The position numbers and the translations under genes were made by a program. From Fluviibacter phosphoraccumulans_A (GTDB lineage: Bacteria > Pseudomonadota > Gammaproteobacteria > Burkholderiales > Rhodocyclaceae): a DNA stretch of 64,000 nucleotides. The DNA lies in the NCBI GenBank assembly GCA_036287865.1, contig CP126743.1, positions 1,054,001 through 1,118,000 on the forward strand, written 5' to 3'. The notes under the pieces are model-generated. The model was given only the letters and a program-made list of their open reading frames with translations, was not told where the DNA came from and ran no database searches. Positions 48,687-58,186 of this stretch are shown here, one piece after another. How positions within the stretch are numbered: the stretch's first letter is position 1; every line of letters starts with the position of its first letter.

Positions 48687-49231
48687 CGCCCGATAACCTG
48701 TTTTTACACACAGCCCGCTTACCTTACGTGCGCACGAGAATCTATGTCGTTGCGCTCGCTGCGGTGATGGTTGTTCCCTGGGGTGATCTGATTCTGTGGC
48801 GCTATGTCTACGGCTTTATCAATGATCTGAGTCCTACCACCTGGGTCGTGTTCTTTACCTGGCTGGGCTTTCCCGAGGCGTTTCACTTCTGGGTCAAGGA
48901 AGAGCTCCCGCTCAAGCGTCGGCTGATCCTCTGGCTATCCATGGTGGCTTTTTATGTCTTTGCGCTAGGTTCGGGTGTGTTTGATCCCTATGCGTATGGC
49001 TATCAGCCCTGGGTGATTCTGGCTGGTATGTCTGCCTGGATTGTCTGGCGCAGCCGTTCAGCGCCTTGCCTGACTGTGTTGCTGGGTATGGATCTGGCTA
49101 TATTTGCGCTGCACGGTCTGGCTTCAGATAACCTCTGGGACTATCTATTTGATCCTGTTCTGATGATTGTTCTTGGTATTAGTCTGATCCGTCCTTTGAT
49201 GTCTCGTCGTAAAATTCGCACTCAATCCTAA
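48683..49231 (+). CDS. Integral membrane protein paired with the sialidase-like gene
   Basis: 182 residues with about five membrane helices (IYVVALAAVMVVPWGDLILW, LILWLSMVAFYVFALGSGV, VLMIVLGISLIRPLM). No family I recognise. The ATGA overlap with the preceding gene indicates translational coupling; it may anchor or feed the sialidase-like protein. Confidence 0.6.
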   Translation: MTPDNLFLHTARLPYVRTRIYVVALAAVMVVPWGDLILWRYVYGFINDLSPTTWVVFFTWLGFPEAFHFWVKEELPLKRRLILWLSMVAFYVFALGSGVFDPYAYGYQPWVILAGMSAWIVWRSRSAPCLTVLLGMDLAIFALHGLASDNLWDYLFDPVLMIVLGISLIRPLMSRRKIRTQS

Positions 49232-49245
49232 CGTTAGGTTGCTTC

Positions 49246-50679
49246 ATGTTTGATCTCGTTAATAAACACCGTAAATTTGTCCAGATATTGCTGGCGCTGA
49301 TTACTTTGCTGTTTGCATTTTGGGGCATCGATTCCTACTTCAAGGATGCTGCTTCGACCGATGAAGTGGCGCGCGTGGGTAGCAGCAAAATCACCTTGCA
49401 ACAACTTGATGTGGCGATGCGTGAACGGGCCGATCAGATTCGCAGCCGTCAGGGCGGTGCCGTTGATGCCAAACTGTTCGAGTCGCCACAGTTTCGTCAG
49501 AGCGTTTTGAACGAACTGGTTGAACAGCGCTTGCTTCTGGTTGAATCCGAGCGACTGGGCCTAGTGGCAAATGATGTGATTCTGCGTGAATTGATCGTAC
49601 AGATTCCGGCATTCCAGGAAAACGGCAAGTTTTCGCCAACCAAATATGAGCAGGTCTTGCGTGCCCAGGGGATGAACCCGACGACCTTTGAACAGAATTT
49701 GCGTCGTGACCTGACGCAGCAGATGCTGATCAACGGCGTTGCTGCAACCACCCAGATATCAAAGACACAGCTCAATCAGATTATTACGGCAGAAACTCAG
49801 GAGCGCGATGTGTCGGTTGCCATGGTGTCGGCAAGCGATTACCTCAAGTCAGTCAGTATGAGCGATGAGGCTGTCCGTCAGTTCTATGAATCGAACCCGA
49901 AGCAGTTCCAGACACCAGAGCAGGTTAAGGTGGCTTATGTGGTGCTGAGTGATCCGAAGATTGTCGCCAAGGAATCCGAAAACTTCAGCAATATGGTTTA
50001 CGAACAATCCGATAGTTATAAAGACGTCGCAAAGGCACTCAACCTGAAGGTAGAGGAGAGTGGCTGGATCAGTGCTAATGGGCAGGGTGCACAAGGCGTG
50101 CTGGCCAATCCCAAAGTACTGCAAACGATCTTTGATCCGGCCAGTCTGAAAGACAAGCGTAATAGCGCGGCGATTGAAGTTGCCCCAAATGTATTACTGT
50201 CTGTGCGTGTGACCACCTATGAACCAGTCGGTCTTCGCGCCTTTGACTCGGTGTCTTCGGATATCAGAAGCTACCTCACGCGTAAGGCTGCTGTTGAAAA
50301 GGCAACTGCTGAGGGCGAAGCCAAGCTGGCCGAACTCAAGTCCGGTAAATCCCCTGCAGATCTGAAGTGGTCTGCAACCAAAGTGGTCAGTCGTCTGCAG
50401 CCTGGTGGGCTTCCAGCTGACGCTGTTCGGGTTGTAGGTGGTGCAGATGTTGCTACGTTACCAGCCTTTGCCGGCGGTCAGTCTGGCGGTGAAGGGTATG
50501 CTTTATACAAGATCACCGCCGTTAAAAATGGCGCCGCACTGAATGACGAGAAGCGTGCGCAGATCGCTATGACCTATCAGCGCTTTGTACAGCAGGCGGA
50601 TTTGGTGAGCCTGATGGTGGCTTTGCGTGACCGTCATCCGGTGAAGATTGCGAAGCGCCCGGAAGTAGACAAGCAGTAA
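49246..50679 (+). CDS. ppiD: PpiD-like periplasmic chaperone lacking the parvulin domain
   Basis: 477 residues versus about 620-640 in relatives. N-terminal membrane anchor (KFVQILLALITLLFAFWGI), SurA_N-type chaperone helices (RQSVLNELVEQRLLLVESER, GKFSPTKYEQVLRAQGMNP), then the chaperone/C-terminal part (ENFSNMVYEQSDSYKDVAKA, ATKVVSRLQPGG). The PPIC (parvulin) domain normally between VAYVVLSDP and ENFSN (near residue 235-245, base ~49960) is absent, and the frame is kept. The PPIase domain of E. coli PpiD is catalytically weak or inactive, so the remaining protein may still act as an outer-membrane-protein chaperone at the Sec translocon. Followed by a bidirectional terminator. Confidence 0.8.
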   Translation: MFDLVNKHRKFVQILLALITLLFAFWGIDSYFKDAASTDEVARVGSSKITLQQLDVAMRERADQIRSRQGGAVDAKLFESPQFRQSVLNELVEQRLLLVESERLGLVANDVILRELIVQIPAFQENGKFSPTKYEQVLRAQGMNPTTFEQNLRRDLTQQMLINGVAATTQISKTQLNQIITAETQERDVSVAMVSASDYLKSVSMSDEAVRQFYESNPKQFQTPEQVKVAYVVLSDPKIVAKESENFSNMVYEQSDSYKDVAKALNLKVEESGWISANGQGAQGVLANPKVLQTIFDPASLKDKRNSAAIEVAPNVLLSVRVTTYEPVGLRAFDSVSSDIRSYLTRKAAVEKATAEGEAKLAELKSGKSPADLKWSATKVVSRLQPGGLPADAVRVVGGADVATLPAFAGGQSGGEGYALYKITAVKNGAALNDEKRAQIAMTYQRFVQQADLVSLMVALRDRHPVKIAKRPEVDKQ

Positions 50680-50698
50680 TCGCTGCGCCGAGCGTAAT

Positions 50699-50731
50699 AA
50701 AAAAGCCAAGGATCAAACCTTGGCTTTTTTT
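50699..50731. terminator. Bidirectional intrinsic terminator between ppiD and fabI
   Basis: AAAAGCCAAGG / CCTTGGCTTTT stem (about 50701-50728) with a 6-base loop, A run before and T run after, so it can serve both convergent genes. Confidence 0.88.
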
Positions 50732-50749
50732 ACGGCAAAGTCTTGAAGA

Positions 50750-51541
50750 TCAGACTTCTTCGTGACCCAGTGCCGTAATATTGAAGCCGGAATCAACGTA
50801 AGTAATTTCACCGGTCATACCGCTGGCCAGATCAGACAGCAGGAATGCAGCCACATTGCCCACTTCATCGGTGGTCACGTTGCGGCGGAGCGGGGCAACC
50901 TTGGCGTTGTGCGCCAGCAGCTTGCCGAAGTTGCCGATGCCGGATGCGGCCAGCGTTTTGATTGGGCCTGCAGATACGGCGTTGACGCGAATGCCTTGTG
51001 GGCCCATGGCAACGGCCATATAACGGGTTGCGGCTTCCAGGCTGGCCTTGGCCATGCCCATGACGTTGTAGTTAGGCATAACGCGCTCGGCACCCAGGTA
51101 CGAAAGTGCCAGCAGCGCTGGATTGTTGCCCTTCAGGAGCATCGGACGCGCTGCCTTGGCCAGTGCAGCGTAGCTATAGGCCGAGATGTCGTGCGCAATG
51201 CTCGAGGCTTCACGGGTAATGGCATCGAGGAAGTCACCTTCAAGCGCTTCGGCAGGGGCATAAGCGATTGAATGCACCAGACCATCCAGACCGTCCCACT
51301 CTTTGCACAACAGGACAAACAGTTGATCGATTTCCTGATCGTTGCTGACATCACAGGGAAATACCAGCTTGCTGTCGAATTCTTCGGCAAACTTGCTCAT
51401 ACGATCAATAAATCGTTCGTTCTGGTACGTGAAAGCAAGCGTGGCGCCTTCACGATGACAGACCTTGGCGATGCCATAAGCAATGGAATGTTTGGATAGC
51501 AGACCGGTAATCAGAATGCGCTTGCCAGCAAGAAAACCCAT
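50750..51541 (-). CDS. fabI: Enoyl-ACP reductase FabI
   Basis: NADH-dependent last step of fatty acid elongation. 263 residues from ATG 51539-51541 (GGAG upstream); the in-frame extension to 51571 is rejected because relatives start MGFLAGKRILITG. The SDR catalytic pair is in the FabI spacing (Y...MxxxK as NYNVMGMAKASLEAATRYM), and SAGPIKTLAASGI is the substrate loop region. Intact. Confidence 0.95.
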   Translation of the reverse strand: MGFLAGKRILITGLLSKHSIAYGIAKVCHREGATLAFTYQNERFIDRMSKFAEEFDSKLVFPCDVSNDQEIDQLFVLLCKEWDGLDGLVHSIAYAPAEALEGDFLDAITREASSIAHDISAYSYAALAKAARPMLLKGNNPALLALSYLGAERVMPNYNVMGMAKASLEAATRYMAVAMGPQGIRVNAVSAGPIKTLAASGIGNFGKLLAHNAKVAPLRRNVTTDEVGNVAAFLLSDLASGMTGEITYVDSGFNITALGHEEV

Positions 51542-51637
51542 GTTGACTCCTTGAACGCCGCTATGCGGCATGTGGGGATAAATAATAAGCTTCTAATTAT
51601 ACTTCGAAGAAGGGCTAGATAAGTTAGACTTATACAT

Positions 51638-53851
51638 ATGGTTTTTTTGTCATTTTCTAAGTGTTGCAGACGTTTTGGCCTGTTTTTGGGCGCAGCACTG
51701 CTGTTAACAGCCTGTGGCAGCGAATGGAATGACCCCTATCCGGCATCGGACCGAAGCGTAAATCGCCTCTACAGCGCATTTGCCGAGCGACCGAAGCACC
51801 TGGATCCTGCAGTGTCGTATACCGACAACGAAATTGCATTTGTTGCCCAGATTTACGAGCCACCCCTGCAATACCAGTATTTGCAGCGCCCCTACACCCT
51901 GATGCCGACAACTCTGGTGGCAATGCCTCAGGTCAGTTACTTCGACAAGGCGGGCAGGAGCCTGCCAGAATCAGCCAACGGGGATCTGGTGGATCGTACG
52001 GTCTACCGCCTTAAGTTAAAGCCAGGCATTCAATATCAACCGCATCCGGCCTTTAGTCGTGATGCTGCGGGTGATCGCCGTTATATGGCGATGGATGCCG
52101 CACAGGTGCAATTAATGCAATCGGCCAGTGGCCCTATGGCTTTACCTGAGCCGGGTACTCAAACCCTCAAGGCGCAGGATTACGTTTACCAGATCAAACG
52201 CCTGGCTAATCCGTCTGTGCATTCACCGATTTTTGGCACGATGGCCGAACATATTGTGGGCCTGAAAGAACTTTCGGGCAGCATTAAGCAGGCGGCACAA
52301 GCGCAACCGGGTACCTGGATCGATCTGGATAACCTGGCATTACCCGGCGCCGTGGCGTTGGATGATCAGACTCTGGAAATAACGCTGTCAGGTAAGTATC
52401 CCCAGTTCATCTATTGGCTGGCGATGAATTTCTTTGCGCCGGTGCCGCGTGAAGTGGATCAGTTTTATGGTCAACCGGCGCTCCGCAAAGGAAATGTCAG
52501 CATCGACAACTGGCCCGTGGGTACGGGTCCTTTCATGATGGTGCATAACAATCCGAATGCACGGATCGTGCTAGATCGGAATCCCAACTTTCATGAAGAG
52601 CGTTACCCGTGTAAGGGTGAGCCGGCTGATGTTGCGGCCGGCCTGCTGAAGGATTGCGATGCCCGGTTGCCGCTGCTGGATGGTGTTGTATTTAGCCGAG
52701 AGAAAGAAAGCCTGCCCTACTGGAATAAGTTCCTTCAAGGCTACTATGATCTATCGGGTATTTCTTCCGACAGCTTTGACCAGGCGGTTCGCGTCAATAT
52801 CAATGGGGATGCCAATGTGTCGCCATCGATGGCGGCCCAGGGGACTCAACTACAAACCTCGGTACGCACCTCGATCTACTATCTGGGATTCAATCTGGCG
52901 GATTCAGTTGTAGGGGGTAAATCACCTGCCGAACAACAGCGCGCCAAGCTGCTGCGCCAGGCCCTGTCGATTGCACTGGATCAGGAAGAATTTATCTCGA
53001 TCTTTCTGAATGGCCGCGGGCAGGCTGCCATGGGGCCGATTCCTCCGGGCATCTTCGGCTATCAGTCGGGTGAGGCTGGTATTAATCCGGTGGTGTATAC
53101 GTGGAAGGATGGTGCAGCGCATCGACGCAGCCTGGATGAGGCACGTGCCTTACTAGCAAAAGCAGGCTGGCCAGATGGCCGCGATGCGGTTTCCGGGCAA
53201 CCACTGGTTTTGAATCTGGATACCACCTCGGGGGGCATGGGCGATAAGTCGACGATGGACTGGATGTCGCGACAGCTCAACCAGATTGGGGTGCAACTGG
53301 TGGTGCGCAGTACAGACTTCAACCGCTTTCAGGAAAAGCTACGCAAGGGCAGTGCGCAGCTTTTCTTTATGGGTTGGAATGCTGATTATCCTGATCCTGA
53401 GAACTTCTTCTTCCTGCTTTATGGCCCTGAAGGCAAAGTGGCACATGGTGGTGAGAACTCTGCCAATTACCAGAATCCGGAATTCGATCGATTATTCCGG
53501 CAAATGAAAAATCTGCCGAATGGTCCGGAGCGCCAGACGGTCATTAATGCCATGCTGAAGCTCGTGCGTGACGATGCACCGTGGGTCTACTGGTTTTATC
53601 CGAAATCCTATGTGCTGAAGCAGGGGTGGTTGCATAACCTCAAACCGAATAATGTAGCCAACAATACCGTGAAGTATCAGCGTATCGATGGGGCGAGTCG
53701 TGCACAGTTACGTGCCGAATGGAATCATCCCTTGCTCTGGCCATTTGTGATTATTCTGGGTGGATTGGTTCTGCTGCTGTGGCCTTCAATGAAGGCCTAT
53801 CGCGCCCGTTCAGGGCTTGATGCATTTGGCAAGGCCGTGAGGAAGCGCTGA
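51638..53851 (+). CDS. Peptide ABC transporter substrate-binding lipoprotein (YejA/family 5 type) with a C-terminal membrane helix
   Basis: 737 residues. Lipobox LTAC (GLFLGAALLLTACGSEW). Family 5 binding core: AERPKHLDPAVSYTDNEIAF, NWPVGTGPFMMVHNNPNARI, RQALSIALDQEEFISIFL, MGWNADYPDPENFFFLL. Unusually the C-terminus has a membrane helix (LLWPFVIILGGLVLLLWPSM) and a basic tail, so it is anchored by both ends. Its stop overlaps the first permease start (TGATG). First gene of a four-gene transporter operon. Confidence 0.85.
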   Translation: MVFLSFSKCCRRFGLFLGAALLLTACGSEWNDPYPASDRSVNRLYSAFAERPKHLDPAVSYTDNEIAFVAQIYEPPLQYQYLQRPYTLMPTTLVAMPQVSYFDKAGRSLPESANGDLVDRTVYRLKLKPGIQYQPHPAFSRDAAGDRRYMAMDAAQVQLMQSASGPMALPEPGTQTLKAQDYVYQIKRLANPSVHSPIFGTMAEHIVGLKELSGSIKQAAQAQPGTWIDLDNLALPGAVALDDQTLEITLSGKYPQFIYWLAMNFFAPVPREVDQFYGQPALRKGNVSIDNWPVGTGPFMMVHNNPNARIVLDRNPNFHEERYPCKGEPADVAAGLLKDCDARLPLLDGVVFSREKESLPYWNKFLQGYYDLSGISSDSFDQAVRVNINGDANVSPSMAAQGTQLQTSVRTSIYYLGFNLADSVVGGKSPAEQQRAKLLRQALSIALDQEEFISIFLNGRGQAAMGPIPPGIFGYQSGEAGINPVVYTWKDGAAHRRSLDEARALLAKAGWPDGRDAVSGQPLVLNLDTTSGGMGDKSTMDWMSRQLNQIGVQLVVRSTDFNRFQEKLRKGSAQLFFMGWNADYPDPENFFFLLYGPEGKVAHGGENSANYQNPEFDRLFRQMKNLPNGPERQTVINAMLKLVRDDAPWVYWFYPKSYVLKQGWLHNLKPNNVANNTVKYQRIDGASRAQLRAEWNHPLLWPFVIILGGLVLLLWPSMKAYRARSGLDAFGKAVRKR

Positions 53852-54831
53852 TGTTTGCCTATATCCTGCGCCGCTGCTTTTATGCCATCCCGATTCTGAT
53901 CGGTGTGAATCTGATTACGTTTGCGCTTTTCTTCATGGTCAACAGCCCTGATGATATGGCCCGTATGCAGTTGGGCGTAAAGCGAGTGACGCCAGAAGCC
54001 ATACAGCAATGGAAGGCAGAAAGAGGCTACGACAAACCGCTGTTTCTGAACGAATCCGCTGCCAGTTTGAATCAGCTAACCGACACGGTTTTTTATACGA
54101 AATCGTTGACCCTGTTTGCAGGTGAGTTTGGTCGCAGTGAAGACGGCCGTGAGATCGGACGCGAAATACGTGAACGGATGGGGCCATCACTGGCAATCGC
54201 TTTACCCACCTTTGTTATTGGCCTGGGGCTTACCGTGAGTCTGGCATTGTTTCTGGTGCTGTTCCGCGGCACCTGGCTGGACCGAACCGGTGTGGTGCTC
54301 TGCGTCGGCCTGATGTCGATTTCTTCACTCTTCTTTATTATCGGTGGACAGTTTCTCTTTGCGCGTGTTCTTCAGCTCGTACCCATCTCCGGCTATGCCA
54401 GCAACCCGCTGGTGGCCTGGCACTTTCTGATTCTGCCGGTTGCTGTTGCAGTGATTGCGGGCGTGGGTGGTTCAACGCGATGGTATCGCACCCTGTTCCT
54501 CGAAGAAATCAGTAAGGACTATGTGCGTACTGCCCGCGCCAAAGGTTTGTCGGATGCCGTCGTGTTATTCGGACATGTGTTGCGTAATGGTCTTATTCCG
54601 ATTCTGACCGGGGTAGTTGTGGTGATTCCGTCGTTGTTTATGGGTTCGCTACTCATTGAGTCATTTTTTTGTATTCCGGGCTTGGGTAGTTACACCATTG
54701 ACGCTATTGCTGCGCAGGATTTTGCCGTTGTGCGCGCCATGGTTTTTCTGGGTTCTGTTCTGTACCTCCTTGGTCTGATTCTCACGGACCTCTCTTACAC
54801 GCTGGTTGATCCGCGAATCCGGTTGAAATAG
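53851..54831 (+). CDS. Peptide ABC transporter permease (DppB/YejB type)
   Basis: 326 residues; starts MFAYILRRCFYAIPILIGV, the standard DppB opening with a first membrane helix, and ends with the EAA-type cytoplasmic loop DYVRTARAKGLSDAVVLFGH and the TLVDPRIRLK end. Inner-membrane half of the pore. Confidence 0.9.
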   Translation: MFAYILRRCFYAIPILIGVNLITFALFFMVNSPDDMARMQLGVKRVTPEAIQQWKAERGYDKPLFLNESAASLNQLTDTVFYTKSLTLFAGEFGRSEDGREIGREIRERMGPSLAIALPTFVIGLGLTVSLALFLVLFRGTWLDRTGVVLCVGLMSISSLFFIIGGQFLFARVLQLVPISGYASNPLVAWHFLILPVAVAVIAGVGGSTRWYRTLFLEEISKDYVRTARAKGLSDAVVLFGHVLRNGLIPILTGVVVVIPSLFMGSLLIESFFCIPGLGSYTIDAIAAQDFAVVRAMVFLGSVLYLLGLILTDLSYTLVDPRIRLK

Positions 54832-54835
54832 GCCT

Positions 54836-56272
54836 ATGACGATCAGCAGCCTTTTGAATAACTTGAGCCAGAGCCTGTGGGTCTGGTTGGTGACCGATGT
54901 ATTGTTGTGGTCGCTCTTTGTACTGTTGATTCTCTCGGTAGTGGTGATTCTCCGATCGCCATTGCAACGGGCGGTCTGGCAAAAGGTTTTCCATCAGCGA
55001 CTGGCAGTGGTCTCTGCTGTATTGCTCGCTGTGGCAGCCTCTTTTGCCTTGCTCGATTCCATTCATCTACGTGAACCGCTTCCGCGTGCAACACAGGATA
55101 TGCCGGTCCGTTACAGCGTGGAAGTGAATTCGGTGCTGGATCTGTTGCTGGTAGATCTGCGTAAAGATCATGAGAAAACCTATTCGGCGCCACTGGCGGT
55201 CACGCTGGCTGCGCTAGAGCCCGTGACGGTTAGTTTGCCGGACGGCACGATTGAAGTGCGTCGGGAGGCGCCACGTCTTAAGGTAGCGGGGGCGGCTTTT
55301 CCACCGGGCCCAGTCGACGAAACAACTTACTGGCTAGACGTGGTTCAACGCGCTGATTTGGGTGCGGTAGGCGGAGCGTTGTTTTTTGGCGTGCTTGGGT
55401 TCATTTTTATGTTGCTCAGACGCATATCGAGCAAGAATGAACAGACCAACCGTATCGCCTGGCGCTGGGTGGCATATACCCTGGCGAGTCTTTGTGTATT
55501 AGGTGGCATCTTTATCGGATTAAGTTCGAACTTTCACGTGTTCGGTACTGATAAGGTGGGGCAGGATGTGCTCTATCAGGTGCTTAAAAGTCTTCGAACT
55601 GCGCTGGTGATTGGTTTGGTACCAACGCTGGTGACGTTGCCATTGGGTATCGCATTGGGTCTGTCGGCCGGATATTTCCGGGGTAAGGTCGATGACGTGA
55701 TCCAGTATGTTTACACCACAGTGAGCGCTATTCCTGGCGTTCTGCTCATCGCGGCTGCTGTGCTGAGTATTCAGGTGATGATTGATAACCATCCGGAGTG
55801 GTTTGCGACAGCGGTGGAGCGGGGCGATATCCGGTTGCTCGCACTCTGCATCATTCTGGGAATGACCAGTTGGACAGGCATTGCGCGACTGCTCCGTGGA
55901 GAAGCATTGAAGATGCGCGAGTTCGAATACGTTCAGGCAGCACGAGCTTTTGGCGTGAGTGCCGGTCAGATTCTGCTGCGTCATGTGTTACCCAACGTAT
56001 TCCCGATTATTCTGATTACCCTGGTGATGGAATTTTCTTCTCTGGTGCTGGCTGAGGCTGTGTTGTCGTACATCGGTATTGGTGTTGACCCAACCATGTT
56101 CAGCTTTGGTTTGATGATTAACAACGCACGTATGGAATTGTCACGAGACCCTGTGGTTTGGTGGTCGCTGACGGCCGCATTCCTGTTTATGGTGATTCTG
56201 GTGCTGGCAGCGAACCTGTTGGCCGATGCGGTGCGCGATGCGTTAGATCCCCGTTCCGAGGGGCAGTCATGA
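54836..56272 (+). CDS. Peptide ABC transporter permease (DppC/YejE type) with N-terminal extension
   Basis: 478 residues. C-terminal ~280 residues are a usual DppC permease (LVIGLVPTLVTLPLGIALGL, EYVQAARAFGVSAGQILLRH, VLPNVFPIILITLVMEFSSL). The first ~200 residues are extra: two membrane helices (SLFVLLILSVVVIL, LAVVSAVLLAVAASFALL), a periplasmic stretch of about 100 residues and a third helix (GALFFGVLGFIFMLL). The start is 4 bases after the DppB-like stop; the end overlaps the ATPase gene. Confidence 0.85.
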   Translation: MTISSLLNNLSQSLWVWLVTDVLLWSLFVLLILSVVVILRSPLQRAVWQKVFHQRLAVVSAVLLAVAASFALLDSIHLREPLPRATQDMPVRYSVEVNSVLDLLLVDLRKDHEKTYSAPLAVTLAALEPVTVSLPDGTIEVRREAPRLKVAGAAFPPGPVDETTYWLDVVQRADLGAVGGALFFGVLGFIFMLLRRISSKNEQTNRIAWRWVAYTLASLCVLGGIFIGLSSNFHVFGTDKVGQDVLYQVLKSLRTALVIGLVPTLVTLPLGIALGLSAGYFRGKVDDVIQYVYTTVSAIPGVLLIAAAVLSIQVMIDNHPEWFATAVERGDIRLLALCIILGMTSWTGIARLLRGEALKMREFEYVQAARAFGVSAGQILLRHVLPNVFPIILITLVMEFSSLVLAEAVLSYIGIGVDPTMFSFGLMINNARMELSRDPVVWWSLTAAFLFMVILVLAANLLADAVRDALDPRSEGQS

Positions 56273-58170
56273 TTAAGCCATTACTTCAGGTACGCAATTT
56301 ATCGCTGGGTTTTACGCGTAAAACCGATGATGGATCGGACATCCTGACGATTGATGCGCTCAGTGACATCAGCTTCCAGTTACATGCCGGAGAAACGCTA
56401 GCGCTATTGGGTGAGTCCGGATGCGGTAAGTCGTTAACAGCGCTGGCGCTCATGCGCCTGTTACCGACGCAAGCCCGTTTCCAAACCGGTCACGTATTGC
56501 TGGGAAGTGATCAACAGGGTGGCCGCACAGAAGATCTGTTACGGGTTTCGGAAGATCGTATGCGGCAGGTGCGTGGTCGTCGCATGGCCATGATCTTTCA
56601 GGAGCCAGCAACAAGCCTTAATCCGGTGATGCGGATTGGTGAGCAGATCAAAGAGGTGCTGAAATTACATCGCGCCATGGCTGGCAGCGATGCCGACGAG
56701 GAAGTGCTGGCATTGCTGGCTCAGGTGGGTTTGCCTGATCCGCAACGTGCAGCAAGCGCCTATCCCTTCGAGTTATCAGGCGGCATGAAACAGCGCGCCA
56801 TGATTGCGATTGCCCTCGCAGGCGACCCGGACATCCTCCTGGCTGACGAACCTACCACAGCGCTTGACGTGACCTTACAGGCGCAGATTCTGGATCTCAT
56901 CGCAGTATTACAACGGGAACGTCAGATGGGGGTATTACTGATTACCCATGATCTGGCGGTTGTGTCTGCACGTGCTGACCGGGTTGCTGTGATGTATGCC
57001 GGGCAGATTGTAGAAAGCGGCCCGGTTGCCCAGGTGTTGCAGCACTCCACACATCCCTATACCCGTGCATTGCTTGCTGCTTTGCCGGAAAAGGCGGTGC
57101 CTGGCCAAGCGTTAGCCCAGTTGTCAGGTCGTGTACCCCCGTTAGGTAGTTGGCCCATGGCCTGTCGATTTGCACCACGTTGCGCAATCCGGGAACCGCA
57201 TTGTGTAGAAGAGTCGCCGCCCTGGGTATTGCTGCCCGGAGCAGATTCACTTGAGCTACAGCATCATGGTCGGTGCTGGCGCGTTGGTGATGAAACAATA
57301 TCAGATGATCAACCATTAGCACTTTTGGCTGAGCCGATACATCCTATTGAAGCGTCACCTGTGCTGACTGTATCGAACCTGCGTGTTCGTTATCAGCCTT
57401 CAAGCCAGGGGATGTTGCACCGACTGTCCCGTGTTTTATCGCGTAAACCAGTGAAACCGGTTAGACCGGTGGTAGATGGTGTTAGTTTTAATCTCAAACC
57501 AGGCGAAACACTGGCAATTGTGGGTGAATCGGGTTGCGGTAAAACCACGACCGCACGTGCGATTCTGCGTTTAATCGATAGTGAGTCAGGCGACATTATT
57601 CTCAATGGAAATGCGATCGTTGGTGCCGGTATTAAACCGGTAAATGGTTGGCGACGTGATGTGCAAATGGTATTTCAGGATCCTTTTGCATCACTGGACC
57701 CGCGTCAGCGCATTCGGCAAGTCCTGTCCGAAGGCCCTGTGGCCTTGGGGTTGCCTGCCTCTGAATATAACAACGATTCTCTGGTCAGGTTGCTTGATCG
57801 GGTAGGTTTGCCGCCAGAGGCTCTGGATCGGTTTCCCCATGAGTTTTCTGGCGGTCAACGCCAGCGTGTCGCTATTGCCCGTGCGCTTGCTGTATCACCG
57901 AAAGTGCTAATTTGTGATGAACCCACTTCGGCATTGGATGTCTCTGTGCAAGCGCAGATTCTTAATCTGTTGCAAAAGCTACAGGCCGAGACGGGGGTCG
58001 CGTACCTCTTTATTACCCATAACTTTGGCGTGGTCCGTTACCTGGCCGATCGTGTCCTTGTGATGCAGGCGGGGCAGGTTGTTGAAACAGGTGATACCGA
58101 ACAGCTGTTGTCTCGGCCTCAGCACGCCTACACCCGGGCGCTACTCAACTCGGTGCCTATGCTGGGCTAA
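56269..58170 (+). CDS. Peptide ABC transporter ATPase with two nucleotide-binding domains (YejF type)
   Basis: 633 residues, two full ABC modules: Walker A GESGCGKSLT and signature LSGGMKQR, Walker B ILLADEP in the first; GESGCGKTTT, FSGGQRQR and LICDEP in the second. Each is followed by an OppD/F-type C-terminal Cys-containing region (ACRFAPRCAIREPHCVEE in the first). Start ATG 56269-56271 overlaps the permease stop. Completes the transporter; Yej systems import peptides, including microcin C in E. coli. Confidence 0.9.
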   Translation: MIKPLLQVRNLSLGFTRKTDDGSDILTIDALSDISFQLHAGETLALLGESGCGKSLTALALMRLLPTQARFQTGHVLLGSDQQGGRTEDLLRVSEDRMRQVRGRRMAMIFQEPATSLNPVMRIGEQIKEVLKLHRAMAGSDADEEVLALLAQVGLPDPQRAASAYPFELSGGMKQRAMIAIALAGDPDILLADEPTTALDVTLQAQILDLIAVLQRERQMGVLLITHDLAVVSARADRVAVMYAGQIVESGPVAQVLQHSTHPYTRALLAALPEKAVPGQALAQLSGRVPPLGSWPMACRFAPRCAIREPHCVEESPPWVLLPGADSLELQHHGRCWRVGDETISDDQPLALLAEPIHPIEASPVLTVSNLRVRYQPSSQGMLHRLSRVLSRKPVKPVRPVVDGVSFNLKPGETLAIVGESGCGKTTTARAILRLIDSESGDIILNGNAIVGAGIKPVNGWRRDVQMVFQDPFASLDPRQRIRQVLSEGPVALGLPASEYNNDSLVRLLDRVGLPPEALDRFPHEFSGGQRQRVAIARALAVSPKVLICDEPTSALDVSVQAQILNLLQKLQAETGVAYLFITHNFGVVRYLADRVLVMQAGQVVETGDTEQLLSRPQHAYTRALLNSVPMLG

Positions 58171-58186
58171 TGCAGTCAGGACTTAC

